A DNA stretch of 64,000 bases, taken from positions 62,001 through 126,000 of the forward strand of contig JAKFCW010000021.1 in assembly GCA_036676455.1 (NCBI GenBank), given 5' to 3'. This DNA is from UBA4093 sp036676455. GTDB taxonomy: Bacteria; Cyanobacteriota; Sericytochromatia; S15B-MN24; UBA4093. The position numbers and the translations under genes were made by a program. Shown here piece after piece: positions 54,921 to 63,441 of the stretch. Below the pieces are notes generated by a model. That model saw only the letters and a program-made list of their open reading frames with translations, ran no database searches and was not told the DNA's origin. Numbering within the stretch: the stretch's first letter is position 1; the number at the start of each line of letters is the position of its first letter.

Positions 54921-57900
54921 TCATTCAGAGACGGCCTTCGGCAGCGTGAAGCGGAAGGTCGTCTTTTCTCCTGGCTTGGACTCGACCGACATGGTTCCTC
55001 CTTGCGCCTCGACCAGGCTCTTGGAGACCGAGAGGCCCAGCCCGGTCCCACCGGCCTTGATCCCCGCCTCGGTCTGGAAGAAGCGCTCGAAGAGGTGCGG
55101 AAGGACCTCGGGAGGAATTCCCGGCCCCGTGTCCGAAACCTCGGTCGCAACCACGGCATCCTCGGAAAGCGCCCTCACGCGAACCTCTCCGCCCGCCGGC
55201 GTGAACTTGATGGCGTTACTCAAGAGATTGCTCACGATCTGCAAAACCCGGTCCGCATCCGCCCAGACCGCGGGGATAGCCGGCTGCAGGTCGAGGACGA
55301 GGCGCAGGCCCTTCTTCTCGGCGGCAGGCAGGAAGGTGGCCACCGCGCCGCGAAGCAGCTCGGTCAGCTCGATCGTTCTCAGCTCGACCGTGAGCTTCCC
55401 CGCTTCGATCCGGGCGTAGTCGAGCAGATCGTTGAGCAGGCGCGTCATACGCGCGGCGGCCAGCTGAATCTCTCGCGCGTACACTTGCTGCTGTTCGGTC
55501 AGTGGCCCCCCGATCTCGTCCTCGAGAAACTCCGCATACCCGGTGATCCCCGTGAGCGGGATCCGCAGGTCGTGCGAGATGGCATTGACGAACGTCCCCT
55601 TCAACTGATCCAGGTTGCGCAGGTCCTCGAGCGCCTTTTCCAGCTTCTGGTTGGAGAGCATCAACCGATCCCGCTCCTGGGCGAGCTCGTCCGTGCGATC
55701 CTGGACCCGCCGTTCCAGGTCTTCGGTCAGGTGATACAGCTCGGTGATGTCGCGGTAGACGCTGACGACCTGAACGACCCGGTCGGCGGCATCCAGCACG
55801 GGCACGCTGGTGATGGAGAGGATCCGTTCGCCCTCCTCATGCCCCCCCACCCGCGCCGTGAGATGCGCCGTTTTTCCGCCGAGCGCCTGGATGGAGGGCA
55901 ACTTCTCGAGAGCAAGGCGCTGGCCCGAAAGATCCTTCGGGTCCAGCCACTGGAAGATCGTGAGCAGATCAGCCCCCTGCAGATCCTCCGCGGCCGGGAC
56001 GAAGGCCAACCTCCGGAAAGCGGGATTGACCAAGCGGATCTTCCGCTGGGGGTCGAAGACGATGACACCGTCCGCGAGATTGGCGAGCGTCGTTTCCAGT
56101 TGCTGGCGCAGCAGCTCCTCCTTCTCGCGATGCCGTGCTTCGGACAGCGAGATCGCGAGCTCGTTGGCGATCGATTGCAAGACGTTCCGGAGACTCGGCG
56201 AGAGAGCCAGCGGCGACGAGGTCATTCCGCAGATCAGGACGCCCACGCTCGATTGCTCGGAGACGATCGGCACGTAAAAGAGGGTTCGGGCGCCCTCCAA
56301 GGAGAGAATCGGGTCCTGGCTCCGGCCCTCGGTGACGACATAAATCTGTCTCCGCCTCAAGGCATCCGCCAGGGAGGAGTCCTCCGGAACGCTGAAAGGT
56401 CCCTCCGTCAGGTGCTGAAAGCCCTTGAGGCAGCAAAGCCGGCTCTGCCCCTGCTCGACCATCAAGGCCCCGACCCGCTCGAAGTGAAGCATGTCCCAAA
56501 GTAGACCGGTCCCGGTCTCCAGGACGTGGTGTTGATCGCGGGCCACCACCAGACGCTCGGAGAGGGCATTGAGCAGCGAAAGCTCGCGTAGACGGCTCGC
56601 CAGGTCTTCCCGGCTGGTTTCCAGCATCAACTCGAGCTTCTGGTAGGCCTCCATCGCATCCGGCACGGCCGATTCCGACACCGGGAACTCCCGCTGAACG
56701 ATGTCGCAGGCCACGCTGGGGCCGAGCGGCCCGCTCAGCGCCCTCTGAATCGCATTTCGTGCCGCCAGCAGCTTGGACTCTTGCGGAACGTCCATCCTGG
56801 AGAGGTCCGCCCGGATTCGCTCCATCTGCTCCTGTGCTTGCTCGTCTCCCAGGTACTTGACCAGGACGGCCTCCATCTCCGGATAGGACAGGGTCTTCAA
56901 GAAGCGGTGATAGAGCAACGGGTAGGTGGGCTTTCCCTGCAGCAGGGCCTCGGCTTGCTCGACCTCAGCCCGCGTGGACGGCTTGAAAAGGCTGACGAGG
57001 ACGATCGCCATCAGGTTGAGCGTCATGCTCCAGAAGAAGGAATGGACGTACGGGTCCATCCCCGTCAGGCCGAACAAGGAGTACGGCCTCAAGAGGCTCC
57101 AGCCGAACGGGCCGTCTGCGACCCAACGCGCAAGCACAGGGGATTTTCCCGCGAAGCTGGGCAACAACGCGGTATAGAGCCAGGTCGGCACCGCCAGGAC
57201 AAGCCCCCAGAGGACCGCTCCACGCGAGAGCTTGGCCCACGTCATGCCCAGGAAGAGGGCGGGAGCGAGTTGAGCGGCGGCGATGAAGCTGACGAGGCCG
57301 AATTGGCTGAGGAACGTGACGTCGGTCAGCAACCAGACACCGAAGGACATCCCCGCGACGGCCAGGAGAATCAGCCAGCGCAAGGGAAGCAAGGCAGGCC
57401 CCAGCCGCGTGGTGAGACGGCTGAGAACGGGAAGGACCAGGTCGGCCGTGATCAGGTTGGTCAGGGCGACGAAGGCGGCGATCGTGATCCCGGCGGCGGC
57501 GGCGACTCCCCCCAGGTAGGCGAGTAATTCAAGGATCGGCTGATTGGCCGCCATGGGAATCAGCAGGATGGAAGCTTGGTTCTGGGGACCCTCCAGGCCC
57601 CGCGCCAAACCTGCGATGGCAATCAGTATCACCATCAGGTAGGTGAGCCACCCGTAGAGCGGCAGCGCCCCCCGAACGTCGGCCACCTGATTCTCGTCGG
57701 CACTTTCCACCACGATGAGGTGGTACATATGGGGCAAAACAGCTACCGCCCCCATGCTGATCAAGAGGTAGCCGAGCCAGGTGGCGTAGGAGTTGCGCGG
57801 AGTGCTCTCCAGGAGCAAGTGGGGCCAGATATCCGGGGCCGAGAGCAGCGCGAACAGCTCGGGCTGCTTCCAGAGGGCGAAGCAGGAGACCGCGATCACG

Positions 57901-58511
57901 GCCGCCAACTTGACGAGGCCGTCAATGGCGAGGGTGACCGTCATCCCGGCGTTGCGATGCGTGGGATCGGCCCGGCGGACTCCAAAGGCAATCGCGAAGA
58001 GGGCGAGCAGGAGGGTCAGGGTCAAGACCACGCCGCGCCCCTCCTGTAGTTCGAGGACCGACGGGGAGGTCACCACGTTCTCCAGGGCGAAGCCGAGCGC
58101 TCCGATTTGCAAGGCGATGTAGGGGAGGGTCCCGACGACGAGCAGTACGGCGACCAGGCCCGTGAGCATGCGAGAGGCGCCGAAGCGCACCGACAAGAGG
58201 CCCGGCAACGTGGTGACCCGGTGCAGCTTGGCGATCCGAACGGCGCGCTTGAGAATCGGCCAACCGAAGAGCAGCGTGAGGCTCGCCCCGATCTGGATGG
58301 CCACGAACGGCATCCCCAGGTCGAGTAGAGAGCTTCCCGCGCTGAAGTAGCTCCAGCCCGTGAAGAAGACGGTGAGGGATAGCGCGTAGACCCAGCGCTT
58401 GGAGGGCAAGGTCGCGAGCCAACCGGTTTGCCGCTCGACTCGGTACGCAACGAGGACCAGGAAGCTGAGATACGCGACGAAGACCGTGACGCTCGCGGCA
58501 AAAATGAGCAT
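54921..58511 (-). CDS. Sodium/solute symporter-fused sensor histidine kinase (CrbS/CbrA-like)
   Basis: This 1196-residue protein has an N-terminal SLC5-type symporter domain of about 12-13 helices (FFTGWSYFSAGSSLLDLGMP, RVTTLPGLLSVRFGASRMLT). A GAF domain lies at about 650-800 and a PAS domain at 804-925 (LANLADGVIVFDPQRKIRLV). A coiled coil leads to HisKA near 980 (AISHDLRIPLTGITGY) and HATPase near 1080-1190 (NLLSNAIKFTPAGG; GGTGLGLSVSKSLVEAQGG). CrbS senses acetate-type metabolism and CbrA senses carbon/nitrogen state. Its place next to 3-hydroxybutyrate and glyoxylate genes suggests a similar role. No cognate response regulator is adjacent. A small membrane protein gene precedes it by five bases. 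Confidence 0.93.
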   Translation of the reverse strand: MLIFAASVTVFVAYLSFLVLVAYRVERQTGWLATLPSKRWVYALSLTVFFTGWSYFSAGSSLLDLGMPFVAIQIGASLTLLFGWPILKRAVRIAKLHRVTTLPGLLSVRFGASRMLTGLVAVLLVVGTLPYIALQIGALGFALENVVTSPSVLELQEGRGVVLTLTLLLALFAIAFGVRRADPTHRNAGMTVTLAIDGLVKLAAVIAVSCFALWKQPELFALLSAPDIWPHLLLESTPRNSYATWLGYLLISMGAVAVLPHMYHLIVVESADENQVADVRGALPLYGWLTYLMVILIAIAGLARGLEGPQNQASILLIPMAANQPILELLAYLGGVAAAAGITIAAFVALTNLITADLVLPVLSRLTTRLGPALLPLRWLILLAVAGMSFGVWLLTDVTFLSQFGLVSFIAAAQLAPALFLGMTWAKLSRGAVLWGLVLAVPTWLYTALLPSFAGKSPVLARWVADGPFGWSLLRPYSLFGLTGMDPYVHSFFWSMTLNLMAIVLVSLFKPSTRAEVEQAEALLQGKPTYPLLYHRFLKTLSYPEMEAVLVKYLGDEQAQEQMERIRADLSRMDVPQESKLLAARNAIQRALSGPLGPSVACDIVQREFPVSESAVPDAMEAYQKLELMLETSREDLASRLRELSLLNALSERLVVARDQHHVLETGTGLLWDMLHFERVGALMVEQGQSRLCCLKGFQHLTEGPFSVPEDSSLADALRRRQIYVVTEGRSQDPILSLEGARTLFYVPIVSEQSSVGVLICGMTSSPLALSPSLRNVLQSIANELAISLSEARHREKEELLRQQLETTLANLADGVIVFDPQRKIRLVNPAFRRLAFVPAAEDLQGADLLTIFQWLDPKDLSGQRLALEKLPSIQALGGKTAHLTARVGGHEEGERILSITSVPVLDAADRVVQVVSVYRDITELYHLTEDLERRVQDRTDELAQERDRLMLSNQKLEKALEDLRNLDQLKGTFVNAISHDLRIPLTGITGYAEFLEDEIGGPLTEQQQVYAREIQLAAARMTRLLNDLLDYARIEAGKLTVELRTIELTELLRGAVATFLPAAEKKGLRLVLDLQPAIPAVWADADRVLQIVSNLLSNAIKFTPAGGEVRVRALSEDAVVATEVSDTGPGIPPEVLPHLFERFFQTEAGIKAGGTGLGLSVSKSLVEAQGGTMSVESKPGEKTTFRFTLPKAVSE

Positions 58512-58516
58512 GCGGG

Positions 58517-58714
58517 CTACTCGCGCGGACGGTAAAGCAGGGAGAGCACGATCAACCCGAGCCAGACCCCGAACCCGTAAAGCAGAATCATCGGCACCCC
58601 GAAGATCGGCATCCGGTGGTTGAAGAGGGCCATGAGAGGATAGCTGAGCAGAAGGAGTCCCAAGAGCAGCATCAAGCCCCAGGGGGACGCATCCGGTTCT
58701 TGCATGAGAAACAT
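58517..58714 (-). CDS. Small two-helix membrane protein coupled to the symporter-kinase
   Basis: This protein of about 65 residues has two membrane helices (WGLMLLLGLLLLSYPLMALF and a second in GVPMILLYGFGVWLGLIVLS). It lies five bases before the symporter-kinase gene on the same strand. Small membrane partners of this kind often accompany SLC5-type symporters, and cbrX precedes cbrA in pseudomonads. The start is uncertain: ATG 58714 and ATG 58705 are both possible, and GAGG fits 58705 better. An upstream ATG at 58768 is also in frame. Confidence 0.7.
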   Translation of the reverse strand: MFLMQEPDASPWGLMLLLGLLLLSYPLMALFNHRMPIFGVPMILLYGFGVWLGLIVLSLLYRPRE

Positions 58715-58825
58715 CCTCAGACCACCCGCGATGACTCCTCCATCATACATCCTTTGAAGCGCCGTCATATCAACCCCGTGTCGGCCGACATTCCAACCGC
58801 CGCTGGATGGAGCTGGCTAAGCCAC

Positions 58826-59308
58826 CTAGGGTGACTGCACCTCGATGTCGAGCGTTCCTCGCGGCTCCGCCCCCCCCGGCGCCCCATAGCCCGGCTTGAA
58901 CCCCTGGGCCAAGACGCGGTAAGTCCCCGTCGTCATCGGCGTGAACGTGGCCTTCTCGCTCGTCCAGCCGTAATCGTCCGTGCAGGGAATCGGCGGGTCG
59001 GCCTGCGCCGTCAGCCGGGTCGCCCTCACCGTGACCGTCCGCGCGGCGTCATCCACGTCGAGCAGCACCTCGCCCAAGCGGTTGCAACTGCTGCTGCCGA
59101 TCACCACCTGGACCGTCACTTCCACCGGCACCCGCACCTGGGCCGTCGCAGGCCCCCGCAAATCCAGGATCTCCGTGCTTTCCGAGACCCACCGGACGTC
59201 CGGATTGACCTGCCCAAGCTGCTGGGAGGCTATCAGACCCTTGAGATGCTGGCAGCCACTAAGCCCCAGGCAGATCGCGCTAACCAACACTACCGCTAGC
59301 CTTCTCAT
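58826..59308 (-). CDS. Small lipoprotein with Ig-like/beta-sandwich character
   Basis: This 160-residue protein starts at ATG 59308 after AGGAG. The leader ends in the lipobox LSGC. The mature part is mostly beta-type (AQVRVPVEVTVQVVIGSSSC, ATFTPMTTGTYRVLAQGFKP), with two further cysteines that could pair. The family is unknown. It may be an envelope protein with an Ig-like fold. Confidence 0.8.
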   Translation of the reverse strand: MRRLAVVLVSAICLGLSGCQHLKGLIASQQLGQVNPDVRWVSESTEILDLRGPATAQVRVPVEVTVQVVIGSSSCNRLGEVLLDVDDAARTVTVRATRLTAQADPPIPCTDDYGWTSEKATFTPMTTGTYRVLAQGFKPGYGAPGGAEPRGTLDIEVQSP

Positions 59309-59456
59309 GGCGACGCTCCTATAGTCTGCTCCGCGCCCCGAGCGGCGCGCGCTTCATGCTATGCGCAAACCGCGTAAGAAGCGAGCGCAGAGTGCACGAG
59401 AGGAACGCTCCCTTCGCATGCAGCGCCCAAGGCCCCGCTCGCTGTTTCGGGCGGGG

Positions 59457-60827
59457 CTATGGCGTGGCTTCGAGCTGGCGCGCGTCGGGGGTTCCGGACA
59501 GGGGCAGGGAGAACCAGAAGGTGCTTCCCCGCCCTTCCTGGCTATGGCAGCCGATGCGCCCGCCATGGGCCTCGACGATGGCCTTCGAGATGGCGAGGCC
59601 CAGGCCCACGCCGTTGCGCTCGCGGGTGTTGCTGGAGTCGACCTGGAAGAAGCGCTCGAAGATGCGATGCATCTGGGCGGCGGGGATGCCGATGCCGGTG
59701 TCCGCGACCTCGACGCGAAGCTCCTGGGGCAGCGAGCTGACGCGCACCGTGATGGTGCCGCCGGCCGGCGTGAACTTGATGGCGTTGCCGATCAGGTTGA
59801 TGAGCACCTGTTCCAGCCGTCCGGGGTCGAGCAGCATGGGAATGGGGCCCGGGGGGACGGCTTCTACCAGCGTGATGCCCGCCTTCTGGGCCTGGGGCCG
59901 CATGCTCTCGAGAGCCGTGGAAATCTTCTCCTTCACGTTGACGCTTCGGTGCTCGAGCCGGAGGCTGCCGCCCTCGAGCGCGGAGAAGTCGAGCAGATCG
60001 TCCACCAGGCGCTGTAGTCGCCGGGTGCCATCCTGGATATGCGAGACGAAGGCCTTCTGGTCGCTGTTGAGGGGACCGGAAAGCTCGTCCTCGAGGAACT
60101 CCGCGTAGCCCAGCACCGAGGAGAGGGGCGTGCGCAGCTCGTGGCTGACCACCGAGATGAACTCCCGCTTGAGGCGGATCTGCTTCTTCTGCTCGTCGGT
60201 GTAGCGGTTCCAGCTGTCGTCCAGCAGGTAGATCACCATGCCGACGCCGACCAGGATGTTCAGGATGCCGCAGATCCAGTAGCCGATGATGCCCAGCGGG
60301 GTCGTGGAGAAGAGGGCGTAGGGGAAGACCTGGGGCCAGAGGGCGAAGAGGATGAGGGGCCAGGCGACCCAGCGGACACCCTCGGCGGTGGATGAGACCG
60401 TGGGGCGGCGCAGGAACAGAACGCCGAGCCGGAAGATCGTGACGGCCGTGGCGAGGAAGACAGGCGCGATCGCGTAGGTGTAAGGTACGCCCTTCACGAG
60501 CAAGAAGGCGCTCAGACCGGAGGCTGCGATCAGCGCGACAGCGACCGCCAGGGAATGGGTGAAGCTGCCGCGCAGGAGGTTTCCGGTCCGGAAGAAGCAG
60601 CAGGCAGAAGTGGCGAAAAATGCGATCTGCATGAAGGAGAGGGGCAGCGTGCGCTCGCCTAGCACCTGCACCATCTCGAGGCCGACGACCCCGAAGAAGA
60701 GGGTGTAGGCGGCGGTCCACATCCGGAAGAACGGCGTGGGGTAGCGGAAGGCGAAGATGATGGAGAGCAGGGTGACGATCGCCACGCCTGCCGTGTTGAA
60801 CAAGTTCGCGATCTGGATGACGCTCAT
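59457..60827 (-). CDS. Sensor histidine kinase with multi-helix membrane sensor
   Basis: This 456-residue kinase has about seven membrane helices in residues 1-205, with no large periplasmic loop (MTASE/7TM-type sensor). HisKA is near residue 231 (VVSHELRTPLSSVLGYAEFL), the N box is NLIGNAIKFTPAGG, and the G boxes are VADTGIGIPAAQM and GVGLGLAISKAIVEAHGG. No PAS domain or receiver is present, and no response regulator gene is adjacent. The ligand is probably membrane-derived or hydrophobic, as an inference from the sensor type. Confidence 0.9.
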   Translation of the reverse strand: MSVIQIANLFNTAGVAIVTLLSIIFAFRYPTPFFRMWTAAYTLFFGVVGLEMVQVLGERTLPLSFMQIAFFATSACCFFRTGNLLRGSFTHSLAVAVALIAASGLSAFLLVKGVPYTYAIAPVFLATAVTIFRLGVLFLRRPTVSSTAEGVRWVAWPLILFALWPQVFPYALFSTTPLGIIGYWICGILNILVGVGMVIYLLDDSWNRYTDEQKKQIRLKREFISVVSHELRTPLSSVLGYAEFLEDELSGPLNSDQKAFVSHIQDGTRRLQRLVDDLLDFSALEGGSLRLEHRSVNVKEKISTALESMRPQAQKAGITLVEAVPPGPIPMLLDPGRLEQVLINLIGNAIKFTPAGGTITVRVSSLPQELRVEVADTGIGIPAAQMHRIFERFFQVDSSNTRERNGVGLGLAISKAIVEAHGGRIGCHSQEGRGSTFWFSLPLSGTPDARQLEATP

Positions 60828-60906
60828 CAGGCCTTATCTAGCGCCCGCAGGCGAGTTGGTGCCGTCGTGACGACGCGTTTATTACGCTTCCTTCACAGTA
60901 ACACAG

Positions 60907-61749
60907 TTAAGGCAGCGGCTCCAGGTACCCCATGCCCCCCTGCTGGAAGCGATGCACCGCCTCGGCGACCTGCGCCTCGGTGTTCATGATGAAGGGGCCG
61001 TAAGAGACCACCGGCTCGTCGACGACGATCCCGGCGAGCAGGAGCACGTGGGCCGGCGACACGGCGGATAGTGCGACCGTTCCCTCGCCACGCAGGGCGA
61101 TCGCCTGCGAGCCCGACACGCGGGCCCTTTTCTCGTCCGCCGACAGCGCGATCTCTCCGGTGAGCACGTAAAGTACGGTGTTCCAGCCCTCGTCGAGCGT
61201 GAGGTCGATCTGCCGCTGCAGCGTGATGTCCAATAGGTTGAACGGCTCCACTGGGACGACGGGCGACTTCACGCCACCGTACTGGCCGACGGCGACCCGG
61301 ACGCGATCGCCTTGCGCGTCGCTCCAGACCGGCACCTCGCGGCCATCCAGTCGGAAGACCCGCGGGGCGATCCCCTTGTACTTGCCGCTCAGGTTCACGA
61401 AGATCTGCACGCCATGCACCGCGGCGCCCGCCTTGGCGGGACGCTCGTCGTGGACCACGCCGCGAGCAGCCTGCGTCCAGATGAGCCCGCCGGGCCCCAT
61501 CTCGAAGTCGTTCCCCAGCGAATCCCGGTTGCGCAGCATGCCCGGCGAGTTCTCGAAGACGTACGACACCGCCGAGAAGCCCGCATGCGGGTGGGGAGCG
61601 AAGGTGACGTCGCTCATGAGGAAATGGTCCATGCCCATGACGGGTTGCATGAGCGCCGCCACCTGAGCCGCGACGATCCGATTCGCGCTGAACCCAGGGC
61701 CAAGGTTGGCGTTCACGGTCGGCAAGGGAGGCGAGAACTCGATGCTCAT
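60907..61749 (-). CDS. Pirin-family protein (first of two)
   Basis: This 280-residue double-cupin protein has the pirin metal motif FAPHPHAGFSAVSYVFE and the later GPGGLIWTQAARGVVHDE with the remaining His and Glu ligands. Some pirins act as quercetin dioxygenases, others as regulators. It is divergent from the hxlR gene and has only about 130 bases of shared upstream region, so HxlR may control it. Confidence 0.9.
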   Translation of the reverse strand: MSIEFSPPLPTVNANLGPGFSANRIVAAQVAALMQPVMGMDHFLMSDVTFAPHPHAGFSAVSYVFENSPGMLRNRDSLGNDFEMGPGGLIWTQAARGVVHDERPAKAGAAVHGVQIFVNLSGKYKGIAPRVFRLDGREVPVWSDAQGDRVRVAVGQYGGVKSPVVPVEPFNLLDITLQRQIDLTLDEGWNTVLYVLTGEIALSADEKRARVSGSQAIALRGEGTVALSAVSPAHVLLLAGIVVDEPVVSYGPFIMNTEAQVAEAVHRFQQGGMGYLEPLP

Positions 61750-61844
61750 CTGGCTACTCCGTCAGGTAATCGGGACGCTCAGCCCCATGTTTACCACAGT
61801 GATATGAAGCGACTGTTAGGTTCATCCAAACACTCGTCCGAGCC

Positions 61845-61875
61845 GGTTGTCAATCATAACCTGGTTGGGTAAAAT
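61845..61875 (+). promoter_or_regulatory. Promoter and operator-like repeat of the hxlR gene
   Basis: TTGTCA (61847-61852) and TAAAAT (61870-61875) are 17 bases apart. Transcription is then expected at about 61882, which is the first base of the ATG, so the mRNA would be leaderless. GGTTGT (61845-61850), ATAACC (61856-61861) and GGTT (61863-61866) form inverted repeats over the -35 and spacer, a likely operator for HxlR itself. Confidence 0.6.
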
Positions 61876-61881
61876 ACCCTT

Positions 61882-62211
61882 ATGACGAACCTCGATCTTC
61901 ATGCCTGCCAACACACCGAGACCGCCTTTCGCATGCTAGGCAAGCGCTGGATGGGCCCCATCCTCGACGTGCTGCTCCAGCGACCCGCCCGCTTCAACGA
62001 GATCGCCCGGGCGATCCCCATGCTCTCCAAGCGCATGCTCGACGAGCGGCTGACCGAACTCGCCGAATGGGGCCTCGTCGAGCGCATCGTCGATCCGGGG
62101 CCGCCCCTGGCGGTGACCTACCGCCTGACCGCTCGCGGGGAAGGCCTGCGCCCCGCCATGGAGGCGATCCGCGCGTGGGCCGCAGGTTCTAGCCAAGAGG
62201 AGGGGAAATGA
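61882..62211 (+). CDS. HxlR-family winged-helix regulator
   Basis: This 109-residue regulator has the HxlR signature: a conserved Cys near the N-terminus (HACQHTETAFRMLGKRW), then GPILDVLLQRPARFNEI, LSKRMLDERLTELAEWGLVE and VTYRLTARGEGL. Several family members sense electrophiles or redox state through that cysteine. It overlaps the downstream pirin gene by ATGA and diverges from the other pirin gene, which makes both pirins likely targets. No ribosome-binding site is present, matching the leaderless promoter. Confidence 0.92.
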   Translation: MTNLDLHACQHTETAFRMLGKRWMGPILDVLLQRPARFNEIARAIPMLSKRMLDERLTELAEWGLVERIVDPGPPLAVTYRLTARGEGLRPAMEAIRAWAAGSSQEEGK

Positions 62212-63092
62212 ACGACTCCGTCCCGATGCTCGATCGCATCATCCAGGCCCGCAAGGCGGACATCGGAGCCTACGAGGTCGCCCGCGTGCTGCCCTACCGC
62301 GAGCTGCGGATGGTCGGACCGTTCACCTTCCTGGACCATGCCGGCCCCGTCGCCGTCCCGCCCTCACCCGGCAGCCGGATGGACGTGCTCGCGCACCCGC
62401 ACATCGGGATCTCGACCGTCAGCTACCTCCTCGAAGGCGAGATGATGCACCGCGACAGCACCGGCGCCGAGCAGATGCTCCGCCCCGGAGACGTGAACTG
62501 GATGATCGCCGGCAAGGGAGTCAGCCACTCGGAGCGCCTCGAGGGCAGCTTCCAGCAGCGCGGCGGCACCATGGAGCTGCTGCAGGCCTGGGTCGCGCTG
62601 CCCACCGAGATCGAGGACTGCGACCCCAGCTTCGCCCATCACCCGACCGCCTCTCTGCCGACCTTCGACGAGGCGGGCATGTCCAGCCGCCTGATCGCAG
62701 GCTCGGCCTTCGGCCTCGAAGCACCGGTCCGGACGCACTCGCCCATGTTCTACCTCCACGTCGAGCTGCAAGCCGGCGCCCGCACGCCGCTTCCGATCGG
62801 CTACCCCGAGCGCGCCGCCTACGTCGTCAAGGGCCGCGTCGAGGTCGACGGCCAAATCCATACGCGCGGCCAGCTGCTCGTCTTCAGCCCGGAAGCCACT
62901 CCGCTCCTGACAGCCCTCGAGCCCTCCACCCTCATGCTGCTGGGCGGCGAGCCCGTCGGCCCCCGCCACATCTGGTGGAACTTCGTCGCGTCCAGCAAGG
63001 AGCGCATCGAGCAGGCCAAGGCCGACTGGCGCTCCGGCCGCATCACCCTTCCCGTGAACGACCGGCAGTCCTTCATCCCGTTGCCCGAGTAA
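62208..63092 (+). CDS. Pirin-family protein (second of two)
   Basis: This 294-residue double-cupin protein has MVGPFTFLDHAGPVA, LAHPHIGISTVSYLLEGEMM and DVNWMIAGKGVSHSERLEG, which hold the metal-binding His and Glu residues of pirins. It is closer to the group with GPF-FDHMGP than to the first pirin in this window. It is co-translated with hxlR by a four-base overlap. A strong terminator follows. Confidence 0.92.
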   Translation: MNDSVPMLDRIIQARKADIGAYEVARVLPYRELRMVGPFTFLDHAGPVAVPPSPGSRMDVLAHPHIGISTVSYLLEGEMMHRDSTGAEQMLRPGDVNWMIAGKGVSHSERLEGSFQQRGGTMELLQAWVALPTEIEDCDPSFAHHPTASLPTFDEAGMSSRLIAGSAFGLEAPVRTHSPMFYLHVELQAGARTPLPIGYPERAAYVVKGRVEVDGQIHTRGQLLVFSPEATPLLTALEPSTLMLLGGEPVGPRHIWWNFVASSKERIEQAKADWRSGRITLPVNDRQSFIPLPE

Positions 63093-63171
63093 CGCCGTTC
63101 GCGCCGGCGACTCGACCAGGCCAAAGCGTCCCCTGAACGACCGCCGCCTCGACAACTGAAAGCCCCCAATC

Positions 63172-63203
63172 GCCGGCCGCATCAATTGCGGCCGGCCCTT
63201 TTG
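63172..63203 (+). terminator. Rho-independent terminator after the hxlR-pirin operon
   Basis: GCCGGCCGCA (63172-63181) pairs over ten bases with TGCGGCCGGC (63187-63196) across loop TCAAT, followed by CCTTTTG. Confidence 0.85.
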
Positions 63204-63221
63204 TCAGCCGCCAGTCAGGGC

Positions 63222-63300
63222 GTCATTCCCGCGAACGCGGGAATCCAGGCGCCGGGCATCGGGTGACGCTCGCTGGACTCCCGCCTGCGCGGGAGTGACG
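63222..63300. repeat. Palindromic repeat, copy E (longest)
   Basis: The element starts GTCATTCCCGCGAACGCGGG and ends CCCGCCTGCGCGGGAGTGAC. Two hairpins flank a 25-base middle containing CATCGGGTGACG. It is the longest copy (79 bases) and shows the full terminal inverted repeat. Confidence 0.85.
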
Positions 63301-63338
63301 AGGGGGCATTAGCCCTCCCCAAACACCTCAGCGTGAAG

Positions 63339-63367
63339 TTGCATTAATCGAAAAGATTTGTTACAAA
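63339..63367 (+). promoter_or_regulatory. Possible promoter of nosZ
   Basis: TTGCAT (63339-63344) and TACAAA (63362-63367) are 17 bases apart in an AT-rich stretch. AATC-GAAAA-GATT lies between them. No consensus FNR site (TTGAT-N4-ATCAA) is seen. The remaining 75 bases up to the start codon show nothing more. Confidence 0.35.
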
Positions 63368-63441
63368 TGGCAGGTTCTGGACTCCAACCAAGCGAGCCCG
63401 GCTCCGCGGGATCAAAGCAGCTGAATAAGAAGGGGCGTCGA

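Noticed and set aside
63339..63367. FNR/DNR-type site before nosZ
   Set aside because: The AATC-GAAAA-GATT repeat has the wrong half sites and spacing for TTGAT-N4-ATCAA.
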